Source of the DNA: Odiellus spinosus
Lineage: Eukaryota; Arthropoda; Arachnida; Opiliones; Phalangiidae
DNA length: 64,000 bases
Direction: 5' to 3'
NCBI GenBank assembly: GCA_963920705.1
Contig: OY987227.1
Location: 18,563,434 to 18,627,433 of the forward strand
In this document: one piece after another, positions 1-12,397 of the stretch
How positions within the stretch are numbered: the first letter of the stretch is position 1
Layout: every line of letters begins with the position of its first letter
The notes under the pieces: generated by a model
Told to the model about the DNA's origin: nothing
The model's database searches: none
What the model saw: only the letters and a program-made list of their open reading frames with translations
Made by a program: the position numbers and the translations under genes

Positions 1-385
1 TTGTAAATTTGACTTGAAGTTGAAAAATCAAATAAGTTTGACGTAAAAATCATTTGATCTAGAAATTTTACTAAAAAAAAACCATTTGATCTCTAAATTT
101 GACTGAAATAACTTTAATTTTAAAACATATAATGCGCGTTAGAGGTTACAGACGCAGAAAGGGTGGTGTGATTTTAGAAATGGGAAACGTTTAATTTGCG
201 AGTCAAATATGATTATTACATTTGACTGGACGTCGACCGGGATTATAGGAGCAATTCCGTTCAATATTCAGAGAATATTCTCTTGAGATATAACGATCTC
301 AACGAAGAGGTGGCTCTTAAAAACCCCTTCTTGGGGAATTTTAAAATTAACATAAAGATTTCGGAGCCCACTAGCCCTTTGTACC

Positions 386-409
386 TATATATATATATAT
401 ATATATATA
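386..409. repeat. (TA)n microsatellite
   Basis: Twelve TA units in a row. Nothing else is notable nearby. Confidence 0.9.
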
Positions 410-839
410 GCTCGTTTTAAAATGATGGATCGTTCATTCACTTGTAAAATTTATACTGGCTTTTCGTATGATTATGATAATAGTTTACGTGTTTTGAAGT
501 TCACCAAGTTCTGTTTCTCTTTCGTCTATTTTTATCTCTTTATACCCTTTTCAGATGAGGTGTAACTAGCCGTTTTAATCAGATTTAACCGAGGTTAATC
601 ACAATTAACCGAGGTTTATTGAACTGTAAACCTGTGTTAAATTTGATTAAACCACTACTAATTACGCCTTGTCTGAAGAGGGCATCTCAAAATCTAAAAC
701 TGAAGATTTCATAAAATAACGTTTGAAAAGGTTTAAAGACTTTTTTATATCATACAGTTGTTCAAGAACAGTAAACTTTTAAATGAAGTTGCTTTACATA
801 TATTAAAGTAAAGCAGATTACAATTGTGTTTTTCGAGGG

Positions 840-994
840 CTTATGTGAAATATTTTTACTTTTATCATAATATATTAAAAAATTATTCTTGTGTGACATA
901 CGTTTATCTATTTTTAAACCTTTTATAACGATCTTTCCGAAAATGCTACTCAAATTCCATTTGGAACTCATAGAACATTGGTGACTGCCTCACT
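840..994. mobile_element. Family B MITE, one end
   Basis: The right border is TGACTGCCTCACT plus TTAA (995-998), the mirrored family B terminus. Inside it are the conserved subterminal words AACGATCTTTCC and AATGCTACTCAAATTCCAT. The opposite end could not be placed, so the start is approximate. Confidence 0.65.
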
Positions 995-2223
995 TTAAAT
1001 GGTTTCGTCTTTCGTTATTTCGCAAACTCTTCTTAAATTAATATACATATATTATTTGAAAGTTTAAAGTTTTCATTCATACAGCTATAAGCCTAAAGTT
1101 TCAACCAATTTAAAATTTGCTAAAATTAAGCTTACAAAGCTTTAATATTTCTTTAATTTAATTAATATATTAATATGATATTTATGCATTATTTTTTCAT
1201 CAACTCGGCAATTAATCCAGGCTTTATTTAGGATTATTTATATTATAATGCGTAAAGAAAGTAATATATGTATCGGTATTGTATTTTAACACATAGTTTT
1301 GCATTTATTTTAATCTTATTTCAAAAAATTCGTTTAATTAGCAGCCAATAAATAAACGGGTTTATACTAGGATTTCTTATAAAATATACGCGTACTGTTT
1401 GTCATATTCCCTTTACTTTATTTCGACACATAGGCCAAAAAGGTGCTTCATCCCAAAACGCCTAACAAATATCTTATTGGTTCTATTGAATGCCATTGCT
1501 GACGGGAGAGGAAAAACACATTTGTTTTTTATAGTCACTTGACCAATTAAAACTTCATTATTTAATAAAAGGAAAAAGCTGATTTTGTAGTTCAAATATT
1601 GCATGATGATGTTATTGTAAGAACCATTTTCATTATATCTTTGTGTAATCTCAATTTAGCATGTGCTATTTGAAATATGAAGCATAACTTTAACCCTGAA
1701 TCCGATTTTTATTTGCGTTTCAAGCATGTCGAAATTGTTTAGTGTAACTAGTCTCTGGGTTAAATGTTATTCATTAGGTTAAATGATGAGATAAAACACT
1801 CTTTGGGTAATAATACCGTGCAAAGAAGTGTAAATAACAAGTGGGGATCGATAAATATCACGCCTTTTAAATAACGGCCCGGGAAAATGGAGTACTTAAA
1901 GAAATTATTTGACGGTTTTTGGTACACCCAAAAACAATAGCTCGCGTTTTTTCTTTAGCCTTTTTTTTGTGCTTGGCATATTTTAACAACAGTTAAGGCA
2001 CGCGAGAATCTCCTTAAGATCTTCTTTCGTGGTACTCTTAGCTTTTTTTCTGCCATTATAAATATCTATACATGTATGGTGTGTGTATATATATATTTGC
2101 AAGAATGGCAAATTTTCTTTTTATCTTGGTATTAATGCATACGATTAGTCCGTTAATATATGATCGTTCTTCTCAAAGAGCGAATTGATATAATTATATA
2201 TCTGAAGTTTGAGATAATTTGAA

Positions 2224-3380
2224 AAAAGACTCGGTCACAGATCTTGTGAAACCCAAATTACATTTGAGTAGCATTTTGCGAAAGATCTTTAAAAAAAATG
2301 TCATTTATAAAATTACCGCAATAGTAAAGAAATAATAAGCGCCATTTCGAAACTTTTAGAAAACAGAATACAAGACATTATATACGTCATAACTATGGTC
2401 GCTGTTTTGGGGCTTGTAGCGCGATCTCTCTCTCGTAAAAACACTTTTTTAACAAACATTATCGTACAATCGGGTATTACTGATTTTTCTACGTTATTTG
2501 ATTTGGTTTAACGTATACCTAGATCATTATTAATTCGAAAAAGCGAAAAATATTATCTTTAAAAAGTTCTACCAAAATTGTGATTTGAAGAAATATTATT
2601 AAAATAACTTCATTTTGAGCTTGAAATAACTTTTTTGCGCGCGAGATATTGACATCTATCGGGCACAACATTTTAAATTTTAAATTAACATAGACCCATT
2701 TTATCGGAAGCATAAAAAGATAAATATCGCATAAAGATCACGGAAATTATTTTACGTAATGAATAATTAATGACGTATAATAATTTGCATATTGGTTTTA
2801 TGTCGTATATGTTTTAGGATTCGATATTCTTCCTTAAATTCAATATCTCGAGTTACGCAACATAGTAACCTTTTCATATTTTATCCGTTTTTTTTTACGA
2901 TGATTTTTTGATTAACTTCGATCATAATCGCCTATATGTTCGTTGCCGATATTCAAATTAGATTATATTTTATTTATTTTCTGATATAGAACAAAGATTT
3001 AATCGTTTTTGAAGCTTAAAGAGAAACTACGAGCTAAAAGGAACCACCTTTTGAAGCTAAATTATTAATAAATTACTGTTCGTGGAAATTTTTAAATTTC
3101 CAAATCGTCTCTTCTATTTTATTTTTAATGCTATATTATCGCAATGTTTATTGTGGAGCCAATAGTTAATTCGTACTCTATATAATCACGTAATATGGTC
3201 GTTCTCACGCGGTCTTTTTCGCGAAAGTACCTAATTAATCCAGAAACTCGAAAAAAAAATCTCTTAATTTTTGGCATTTTGAAGTTTTTTTTGAACACGT
3301 CAACCAAGAGGTGAAACATTTTTACTATATATAAAAATTAAAAATATTACGAATAGGGTTTCGATGGCGACAGCCTCCCT
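2224..3380. mobile_element. Family B MITE with a large internal insertion
   Basis: The left end is GACTCGGTCACAGATC followed by TTTGAGTAGCATTTTGCG. The right end is TCACGCGGTCTTTTTCGCG ... GGCGACAGCCTCCCT plus TTAA (3381-3384). Compared with the copies at 25318 and 28251, about 750 bases between roughly 2435 and 3190 are extra. No ends of a second element are clear in that insert. Confidence 0.7.
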
Positions 3381-4907
3381 TTAAAAAAGTAGCTGCTTAA
3401 AGTATGACCTGAATATAACTGTAGGGATTTTAAATTTTCAAAAATAATTTTGTTGAAAAATAATTTGTCCACTAGCGAATGTTTTGGAGGAGAGGATTTT
3501 TCCTGCATTTAAACCTCTCGGATTCATAGAAACAAAAATATATTTGTTGCAAACTATTATTGACCGAAGTTATAATCAAACCTAGAAAGGACAGAAATTT
3601 GTATAGTATTTTTGACGATACTTTTTGAATCGCAACATCGCGTGATATGAAGGTCTGAAGGGAAACATTACCGCGTTTTTTTTTTTTAACGTTTAGTTTA
3701 AGCGTGCTTGTCAGACCTATGACGTTCTATAAGCCAAGAACTGCCCTCCACCAATAAAAATCTTAAAAATCGTGGCGCGGAATTTGAATTAACCTATGAG
3801 AAACCATTTACAGGTTTGATCGCGTTTTCCTGACAATATATCAGGTGTTTAATTATCGGGCTAGCTGACCGGACTCTGTACCAGATGCTATTCGTAAAAT
3901 ATACGTAAACTACTTTTTCCCATGGCTTTTTAACATAGTGGTCTCGCTCCGCTGTAGTATCATCGTTGGTTAATTTGAAATTTCGCTCCTATATTGTTTT
4001 GCTTTTCCTCAATGGTTTCAGCGTTAAGACATTAGGAACATCCTCCTTAAAATGTTCTATTTTGTCCAGTTGTTTATCGAACTAGTTGCCATGGTTACGA
4101 TACTAAAGAGAACCATTTCCCACGGATCAATTTTGGCGCGACCCAGCCCTTCCCCTATCTTTGGCATAGCGCGCGCGCCGAACACGTTTTAGTATCTTTT
4201 CTATGTCTCTCTCTTTACCTCGTCTCGCCGTGAAATTTACCTTTAGAATTAGCGTTTAGGCTTGTTCAACCTGATATACTGAAATATGTGAACTTTAGGT
4301 GTTTTAAAGGGGGATCGAAACGCAACGTTTGCCTTCATTTAAATTATAACCAAATTCAACCATAAATCTCTCCTGAAACGTTGAATAATTGAATAAAATT
4401 ACGTGGGCCAAGTTACTGATCAAAATAAATCAAACAGCTTTTATATTTTAATTCCTAGTTACCTTTTATTGACTACTATTTATTTTTAATTACGTTGTAA
4501 GGTTAATTATTATTTATAATTAAGAATAATTGTTTACGATTAGGTATTCGTTTAATATTACATTCTTAATCTCTTTAAAAATATTGACTACAATTTTGTA
4601 TAAATATTTGATCCTTAAAAGTTCCTTCTCAATTTATGTCGATAACATCTCTTATAAACAATACGCAAAAAGTAAGCTTAATATTAATTATATTATTACT
4701 AATATTAATAGCTTCATCGCTATTTAAGTCGCTCGGCAGGTGAAACACATCTACAGGCGTTGCGTAGAAAATACATTACGAGATTGGCCCCTATAAGGCA
4801 TCTTCCTCCAGGACATAGGTTCGTCATAGTTAGAACATTTTTACTGGCGCCAATATCCAATACATGAGGGCGGGGCTTTTTATTACGCAATTACTGACCA
4901 CGTCCAA

Positions 4908-4951
4908 TGCCGGCGTTTGATGGCCAAGGTCTTAGGCATCAAACGCCGGCA
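4908..4951. repeat. Perfect 15-bp GC-rich hairpin
   Basis: TGCCGGCGTTTGATG and CATCAAACGCCGGCA flank a 14-base loop. It stands out by composition. It may be the core of a fold-back element, but outer arms could not be traced. Confidence 0.75.
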
Positions 4952-6464
4952 TATTCTCTAAATGTTAGGACGTTACAAGCGCTGTTAAGCTGAAATAATA
5001 TGATTGGTCAGAATTTATTTTTTTTTATATTTTTTTTTTTTTTTTAATTTTACCAAACTAAATTCCCAAAAATTTTCGAATACGTTTTTTGGCATGGTGA
5101 TTCCGAAAATAAATTCAAAAGCTGTTCCATTTTTAGCTCCAAGTTTCGCTTCAATTGATTACAGGCTTAGACTAGTTCGGTGATAACGCGGAGAGATCAG
5201 TTACTCAAGCGCCACAGAAGGACAATATATCCTTTAGTGGCGCAAAGATTTATACAATGGAAGATATTGTACGTGGGTGTTGGACATGATTGTATAGCTA
5301 ACTAATTAGTACTTTCATACATATTTCATTACAAAGAATAAATCACAAAATAATCAAAATTTAACTTCGGAGTAAACATATACCAAACTCGATTTCAATA
5401 TCGTTAGTATTCTTTTATTTGTATTACAAATTAATCCAATTTTGGTAGGATTTATGAGAAAGATAGAGATAAGGTAGGAATAATTCTACATTTTACATTC
5501 ATTATTCGAGTTAATGACTTGAATAAAAGATTTTTTTTTTCTTCCAATTATAAATTTGGAGCCTGGATTTTCTAATTTAAAAATATTGTTGATCTTTAGC
5601 GAAGCCTTTGCTCACGCAAATTACAATTCCGATAATAACGTTTGTTTACGAGCCTTTCTCTACCTAATTGTTTATCTTTCGGAAGCTTCTAAAAGGTCAA
5701 AATACCCCAAGATAGTTTCATTTTCCCGAAAATGGTATTTCCGCCTCGTTCCCTTGAATGTGAAGAGTTTATTGAGATCGTAAGAATTTTACGACTCTCG
5801 AAATAATCCAGCCGTCTAATTCGTCAGCCTATAAAATTTTCTAGGATAGCTATTATTTTCTCCAGCCAGTGCAATCCAAATTATAAAGCTTTGTAGCGCG
5901 CCAACTTCCGTGGGAGCAATAATCAAATTTTAATTAATGGCCCATGAGGCTGTAAAAGAAATCAAGTTATTTCGCGTACATGCCGAAACTCTCTATTGAC
6001 TACTTAAATTTGTCCTTTATTTAATTAGTATATGAGACAATAAACTTAGGCTTAATTAACAAATTTTAATTAAAAAGAAATACAAAATCTAAGATTTAAT
6101 TTTTTTTTTTTGATATTTTCTTATTAACCACCCGCGAAATGAATAGGTCAATGGACTATGATTTGGTTTATTGTAAGTTGTAGGTAATTTTCCCGCCTTT
6201 TCTGAAGTTGCGATCAGACTCCAATTTTAATTGACTAGATTAGTTTTCTCCATTTTCCTATTATCTCTTTCTGTTATTACTCGATCGAAAAGGATATGGA
6301 TTTTATAATGAGACTGTAAGTAAATATTTAATCAAAACTGGCGGAAATTATATCGTGAGAATATTGCGTTAAAAATACCAATTAAAAATATTTCATTCCC
6401 GAACATAAGCTCGTGTATGTTTTTAATTAGAAATTTGATACTGATAATTTACTGTTTCTATGCC

Positions 6465-6680
6465 TATAGACTTTTTGCTGCGCCTTATGAAGGGGGCGGC
6501 CATTTTGCCCGTTCCCCTTAGTTCGCCCCCCCAATCCGCCATTTTGGTAACCCAGAAACGAGTAGGCAGAGCCACTACCACCTCGTTTCTGGGTGACCAA
6601 AATGGCGGATTGGGGGGTCGAAACTAAGGGGAACGGAAAAAATGGCAGCTCCCTTCATAAGGCGCGGCAAAAAGTCTATA
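6465..6680. repeat. 216-bp long inverted repeat (fold-back element)
   Basis: The left arm (6465-6562) and right arm (6582-6680) are near-perfect reverse complements around a 19-base loop. The outer ends are TATAGACTTTTTGC and GCAAAAAGTCTATA. The inner parts include CCGCCATTTTGG and CCAGAAACGAG with their mirrors. It is GC-rich against an AT-rich background. No reading frame and no obvious target duplication were seen. Confidence 0.92.
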
Positions 6681-6970
6681 TGGAGAATCTAAAATTTCTA
6701 AGTAAAATTATATTAATAATAATATCCGTCCACCGAGTTTTTGGAAATAAGTTTGTCTCTTCCAGTAATTGAAAACGGGCAATTATAAGATTGAAGAAAG
6801 GCAATTATTATAAGTTATTATTGAGATTTATGAAATTTAATATCTCGTTATTTCTCATTTTAGTCCTACGGTTTTATATAACGTAAATTTTGCATCTAAT
6901 GTTTCAATATTAAGATTTAAAGGTATGATGAAGACTACTCTGCTATTTTTTTAAATAACATAAATCTTGA

Positions 6971-7425
6971 GATGGCCGTATCTTTTCACTACGATCTCCT
7001 AGACTAAAACCAGTTTTACCGAGAGAAAGTAGACATTCCGTAGATTAATTTAGAATAATAAAATTGACATGAGTTACTAGAAAAGGATGCCTCGCCACTA
7101 GATACAAATTGAGCAAAAGTCTTAAAAAGGCCTCTTTTTTAAATAGACTGACTTTTCACTACGATCTCATAGACCAAAACAAAATGCTCCGCTAGAAATT
7201 AGACATTCCGTAGATAAATTTAAATTAATAAAATTGGCATGAACCACTAGAAAAGGATGGCTCGCCACTAGATACAAATTGAGCTAAAGTCCAGAAATGA
7301 CCCCTATCTGGAAATGACCGTAACCGTTCACTACGACCTGTACTAATTGCAGCGCTAATAAATAGACATTCCCTAGATAAATTTTGAATAATAAAATTAA
7401 CATGAGTCATCGAAGGTGTCTGCCG
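6971..7425. repeat. 170-bp tandem repeat, about 2.6 units
   Basis: TTTTCACTACGATCTC at 6983 recurs at 7153 (170 bases later), and a worn form (GTTCACTACGACCT) follows 172 bases after that. The words AGACATTCC(G)TAGAT, AATAATAAAATT and ACTAGAAAAGGATG keep the same spacing. Units 1 and 2 differ mainly by point changes; unit 3 breaks off after CATGAGTCAT. Satellite-like, non-coding. Confidence 0.88.
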
Positions 7426-9225
7426 AGTCGTAGAAAGCAGCCAAGGCTTATTGTTAAAAGTGATAGAAATATTTCAAGTACTTGTCGGGAATAGGATAGG
7501 AATGTAAGAGAATTAAATTATTGGTATATCTGTGTGGTAAATAATGTTAAGCTTATATAATTTGAACCTTACTCAAATTGGGCAAGTCTTAAAAGCAAAT
7601 ATTTGTTTAAACGGTAATATTTAAAACTTGCATAATATTGGAACTTGCTCCTTTCATCTCCCCTTTAAAAACAATTTCAAATTCCGCTAAGTAATTTATT
7701 TCTAGGAAAAAAAATTCTCGTACTGTAATATAAATTGTGCAAAATCTCGACCTTTACTAATAATGTACTATATGGCAGAAAACGCAACGACCGTGGCGTG
7801 AGCTCTTTTCAGGCAGTTCCGACAAAATCATTAAAATCGGGATATTCGAATCCCCGTGTGACATTCCCTTATTATACACTCTAATTCCCATTTCGGAACG
7901 TCGTCCTATAACCATCCCAACCATTTTCTAAATTTATCATCTCTCCCTTTCAGAACCTACCCACCCACCCTAGTTCTTCGTGAATAGATAGAGCTTTTGC
8001 AGCTCATAGAAACTATTTCTCGACCCTTATTCCATTCGTAATGTATAAAGGAATGAATCAATGTGTGGTGAATACGGTGTAACCAAGAACTCATTTATGT
8101 ACCTAAGAACACGAGGACAAAAATATTTTAAACGTATCTTCGCATACTTGATAAGGATTCCTTTTTATTTTTATATTTTTTTATAAAAATAGTAAATTTC
8201 ACAACTATTGGCGTACAAGGCTTAAATTATAGGTGGAATCAGCCTCAGGGGAAAAATTAAACACCAGAGTGGAATTGGTTGCTAACAACCTTGGTTGTGA
8301 AATAAATATTAGCGTTTTTTAGAGACCCGAGGATGCGAATAACAGACGAATTTTAACTACAAAGTATGCGAGGATGGTACCATAAAAAACCCGCAGAATG
8401 TCGTATTCCATTTCTTTTAGGGTCCACGAATAAATGCCTTTGTTTATTCCACCACGAATATGCAGAAAGTTAGGGTTAGCGACTCCGAAAATAAATATTT
8501 TTATATTTTAATTATTTCATTACTAACAAATAGAGCAAACCTAACTGATTTTTAAAATATATATATATAGCCCTCATAAAGAAATATCGACATCGTCACG
8601 TTGTGCGTGTTGCTAATTCGATGTGGAATATAAAACCATTTTCAAATCTCGAAGGAGTTAATACTCTTTCGTGATGCCCCTCTTCTTTCTTCCAACGGGA
8701 ACGGGCGTTTCTAATATAAACACAAGCTTTTAAAACTAAATCGGATCCACATTTTTGTACGTTCTATTCACTATTTGAAATTGAATAGAGTCGAAGGCAG
8801 AAGGATAGTTATTTTTATGCATCTATTTAGGTTTTTCTTTTTTCATCTCTAGTCCAAACGTCGCCTAATTCCACTTATTTTTACGTACGTGCTTAACTAT
8901 AAATTTCCATTTTAGACTTGAGCCTTCAGGATATAGGCATAGAACTGAATTTTGTTTTTCTTATTTCAATATATTTTTCACTCGCAAAATATTTTACAAT
9001 TTTATAAAAGACTTTGCCCTTTGGCTAAAATCTCTAAATAAACTCACTAGCTTTTCATTTTCTAATGAGTACAGTATGTTTTAATTATAAACTTTAATCA
9101 ATATTATTATAGGAAACGTAATTTGTGACCATTAAGTATGTTAAAAAAGGAAAATTTACACTTCCACCTTAGTGAACGAAAATGTGGTAAATTGTTGTTT
9201 TTAATGTCGAAATTAATTTACTTAA

Positions 9226-9570
9226 ATGGTACAATGCAACCTAAAAACAAGCGATTTTTTATCCTTATCGTTTAAATAGGCTTAATACAAATAAAAGTAT
9301 TAAACTAGAAATAAATTTAAATCTTACCCGGAAAATGGTCTTAGCTGGATTCATGGAGATCATCTGAACTTTCCATTTTAAGTACTAGCGACCAATGACA
9401 TTAATCGATGGCTCTCATATGGGGAATGCAGGATCTCCATGATAAATTTCATTGGTCGTTAGTCCTTATACGGGGAGTTCTCCATGAATCTAGCTAAGCC
9501 TCTTTTGATGGTAAGTTTTAAATTTATTTATAGTTTAAAATTTGTAAATTATTTCACTGTCGAATTAGGA
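9226..9570. mobile_element. Family A MITE, copy 1 (right end eroded)
   Basis: TTAA at 9222-9225 precedes an eroded left end (ATGGTACAATGCAACC, where other copies have AGGGAGAATGCAACC). Next come the shared outer arm (AACTAGAAATAAATTTAAA, GGTCTTAGCTGGATTCATGG) and a central hairpin whose two halves carry CGACCAATGA and CATTGGTCG. The mirrored outer arm follows, ATGAATCTAGCTAAGCC. The final terminal repeat is lost. Non-coding. Confidence 0.8.
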
Positions 9571-10136
9571 ATCAAATTTTCGTTTTTTTTTTCTCGCGAT
9601 TGTTAGTGAAATTTGTAAACATTTCTAATTAAATTTTAAAAGGAACTAACAAAAAAACGATATAATTGAGCTTTTTCCTAAAAGGATAATGGGTGATCTC
9701 GTACTCCTTCACCGTATTTTGGCGGGAACTTTCCTATAAGAATATATTTGGGACTAGAATATAATTTGTTGATCCAACATTTTTATATTGCAAGCATTTA
9801 GTTTGATGTGTGACAACATCAACGTCAGTCTATTTTGATATTAAGCGCCTGTCCTGCACTAAGCTTGGCTATACTCAGACATATAATTTGAGATATGATA
9901 AGAGGAATATGTATTCAGCTTTCTGTATACGTGCTTGAATACAAAATCATTCTACCTGTAAAGAAAACAAAACAAAAACAGGTTATAGGACCCGATTGTC
10001 GAGTCTTAAAATTCCTAGACGGGCGTTTACAGTTTGTAAAACATTGCTTTCTCGTTTAAACTGCCGTATCTCACGCGAATAATCCGAAACCCTGCGTGGA
10101 TAACGGCAGTATTTAAATCTCTTTCTCTCTCTTTTT

Positions 10137-10155
10137 TATATATATATATATATAT
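10137..10155. repeat. (TA)n microsatellite
   Basis: About nine TA units after a CT-rich stretch (CTCTTTCTCTCTCTTTTT). Confidence 0.85.
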
Positions 10156-11153
10156 TTTCAATTCTTGTAGCGTAATAAGAGGTGTTCATTTTTTGTTGCT
10201 CGGTCATTTCCGTTCCTTAATATTTCCTCTACTTTATTATTATTAAGGTGGAAAACCTTTTTTGAAAGTCCGTATTGCGAACTCTCTTGACTTTCCTGAG
10301 ATTTCAAAGAGAAGGTGAATTGTTATACTTAATCTTAATTTAAAAAGTTAGACTAAAAATTACTAAATATTTAAAATTTTAAATCAGTTTATATTGGTGG
10401 ATTGTTTAATAATACTACAGTATCTAAAAGATTTTTAAAGGGGGCTATAAAAGGTTATACTTGACTTTAAGGGAAAATAAGAGTTAAATATGAATTCCTA
10501 TTTCGTTTATTTTTGGAATCATCGAGAAGTTTATTATTAAATTATGTATTTTATATATTGCCCCATGCAAGTAATTAAACTTTAAATTCACTAATATTAC
10601 TAATCCTATTAATTCCTTATTTAAAAGCAGCTGTTGAATCCCATCATTGCGTCGTAAAAAAAGCACGTCAGAAAAAATAGCTGTTTCATTTTACAACAAT
10701 CTCTCGCGTTACGTAAAAATACAGGTGTATAGTGTACGTCTATCGTAGATTTTTATCCCCGATATCCTTGAAGCGCAATTTCCTTCTAGCTAGAATCCTG
10801 CACGAACAACATTTCTTTGCCCAAAAGAGGAAAGTATATATAAGGAAGGTAGGAAAAAGTCTAGGGCAACATCTTTTATCTTGACGTGATCTATGGCTCC
10901 CAAAACTCCCGGCTCTCCTCTTTTTCTTAGCCATCTCGCGCCTTTTTGTTTGATTTAGAATCACCCGAGTGTGATAGAAATTAGGAAACACTCCCAACAC
11001 GCGCCTCTATACTTGTATAAGAGACTATTTTCTATATGAGAGCTTACACGCGTGAACTTTGACCTTTTAAAGATATATATATATAAATTGGGCTAAAACT
11101 ATTGCTTATACACCTTATCCGTGTATTTACCCCTATTCAAGAACGTTTGATAA

Positions 11154-11290
11154 AGTGAGGCTGTCACCATTTTTTATTTTTTTTTTTAATTAGTTTGTAA
11201 CCACTTCTTTTTGAATCGTTCTATGCTTTTTTCCGATTTTTATAAACTGCTCTTGAATAGAATTATACTTTTTTTTTAATTGAGTGAGAT
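11154..11290. mobile_element. Family B MITE, left-end fragment
   Basis: AGTGAGGCTGTCACCATTTT is a perfect family B terminus, here next to TAA rather than TTAA. The rest is T-rich, and no matching right end was found. The end is approximate. Confidence 0.5.
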
Positions 11291-11994
11291 GGAAAGTGAA
11301 TTAGGGCCTGAAATGAGACAAGATAGATATAAATTCTGGGAGCCTTTAATATCCATTCATCTTGGTTAGGTTTGTATTTGCTCAAATGAGTCGAACAAGT
11401 AATCCCTGATTAATTTAGATGATATTTCTTCTCCTTATATATATAGTTGCTGACCGAAACTTGTCTCATTTGCTGCATATAAGGACCGGAGACCAATTAG
11501 CTTCTTATCGATTTAGCTCCCCTTGAGGCCTCCAATTTCTAATAAGGGTCGAAGTTGCTATATATCTTCTATATAGTCCGTCCGTCTGTCTACAGTACTA
11601 GAAGTATTTAAGTTAAAGGCGGGAGAAAGAAAATCCTTGGTTGACGTCATTGGGTGTATCTGATGCCTTTCTCTTTATTGTCTGATGCATGCAATCCTTC
11701 AGTACATGTATAACATCGATAAGTAAAGAGGCTGAGTTTTTTGTATTTATTTGCTGCGGAGATTAGCTACGTACACTCTGGCACTTCGAAACCTTTTTTA
11801 AACCGTTTTGAATAAATCCGAGTGGAAAGTAAAGCTGGGAAAATAAACAGGATTGGTTAGCAGTTTGAGGTCTGAAGTTTGTTTAGGAGTCGTTCACGCA
11901 GTATACGGTTGAATCCGTATTTAATTGTATGCAGATGATCCCAAAAAAATTTAAAATTGACCTTCACAAATTTGTTTAAAACAGTTTGAAAGCG

Positions 11995-12182
11995 TAAACG
12001 TTCACACTTGACAACTTTGAAACCGTTTTCTAGTATAGTTTTGACTGAACAAATCGATTATTCGAGATAATATACGTATTTATTGATAAAGTAACTACAC
12101 AGCTGATCCTAAGTTTTTTTTATTATACTTTTCCAAATCAGTTCAAAACGGTTTCGAAGTCATTCATGTGAACGTGGCTAAA
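11995..12182. mobile_element. Family C MITE (ends around ACGTTCACA)
   Basis: Inverted ends GTAAACGTTCACACTTGA and TCATGTGAACGTGGCTA. Inside each end sits GAAACCGTTTT or its mirror AAAACGGTTTC. Similar elements are at 27880, 48007 and 50117. Non-coding. Confidence 0.6.
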
Positions 12183-12311
12183 GTTACGCGTGAATGTTGC
12201 TTAAAGAAGAGGTGCATATATTGCCTTGTACTAACTATGGTATCGTTTAGTTTCGAGATGATGGGTTTTGATACGAATGCTAGAGAAAAGAGTGGCGTCT
12301 GTATACCGGAC

Positions 12312-12397
12312 AACAGAGTCCAAAGGCATGGAGGTGTGCAATCGGTTAACGACGTCACTAGGCGAATCATATTCTCCATGCCTTTGACTATGTTGTT
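12312..12397. repeat. Imperfect fold-back
   Basis: CAAAGGCATGGAG (12321-12333) is the exact complement of CTCCATGCCTTTG (12374-12386). The arms extend with one gap and one mismatch (AACAGAGTC against GACTATGTT). Weaker pairing continues outward (ATACCGG on both sides). It follows a family C element. Confidence 0.65.

Larger units (their letters stand above)
1..6464. other. Gene-free stretch
   Basis: No coding region or RNA gene is recognisable. Contents are a TA microsatellite, two family B elements and the 15-bp hairpin, listed separately. Open frames are short, AT-driven and without known domains. Confidence 0.6.

Noticed and set aside
7790-7865. tRNA-like or SINE-like signal (TGGCGTGAGCTC and GATATTCGAATCCCC)
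   Set aside because: The B-box-like word is good, but the acceptor stem does not pair, the T-loop has the wrong size and no D or anticodon arm forms.
10740-11000. 86-codon minus-strand frame with a basic stretch (KKKRR)
   Set aside because: Low-complexity basic runs from T/C-rich DNA; no family match and no context of a gene.
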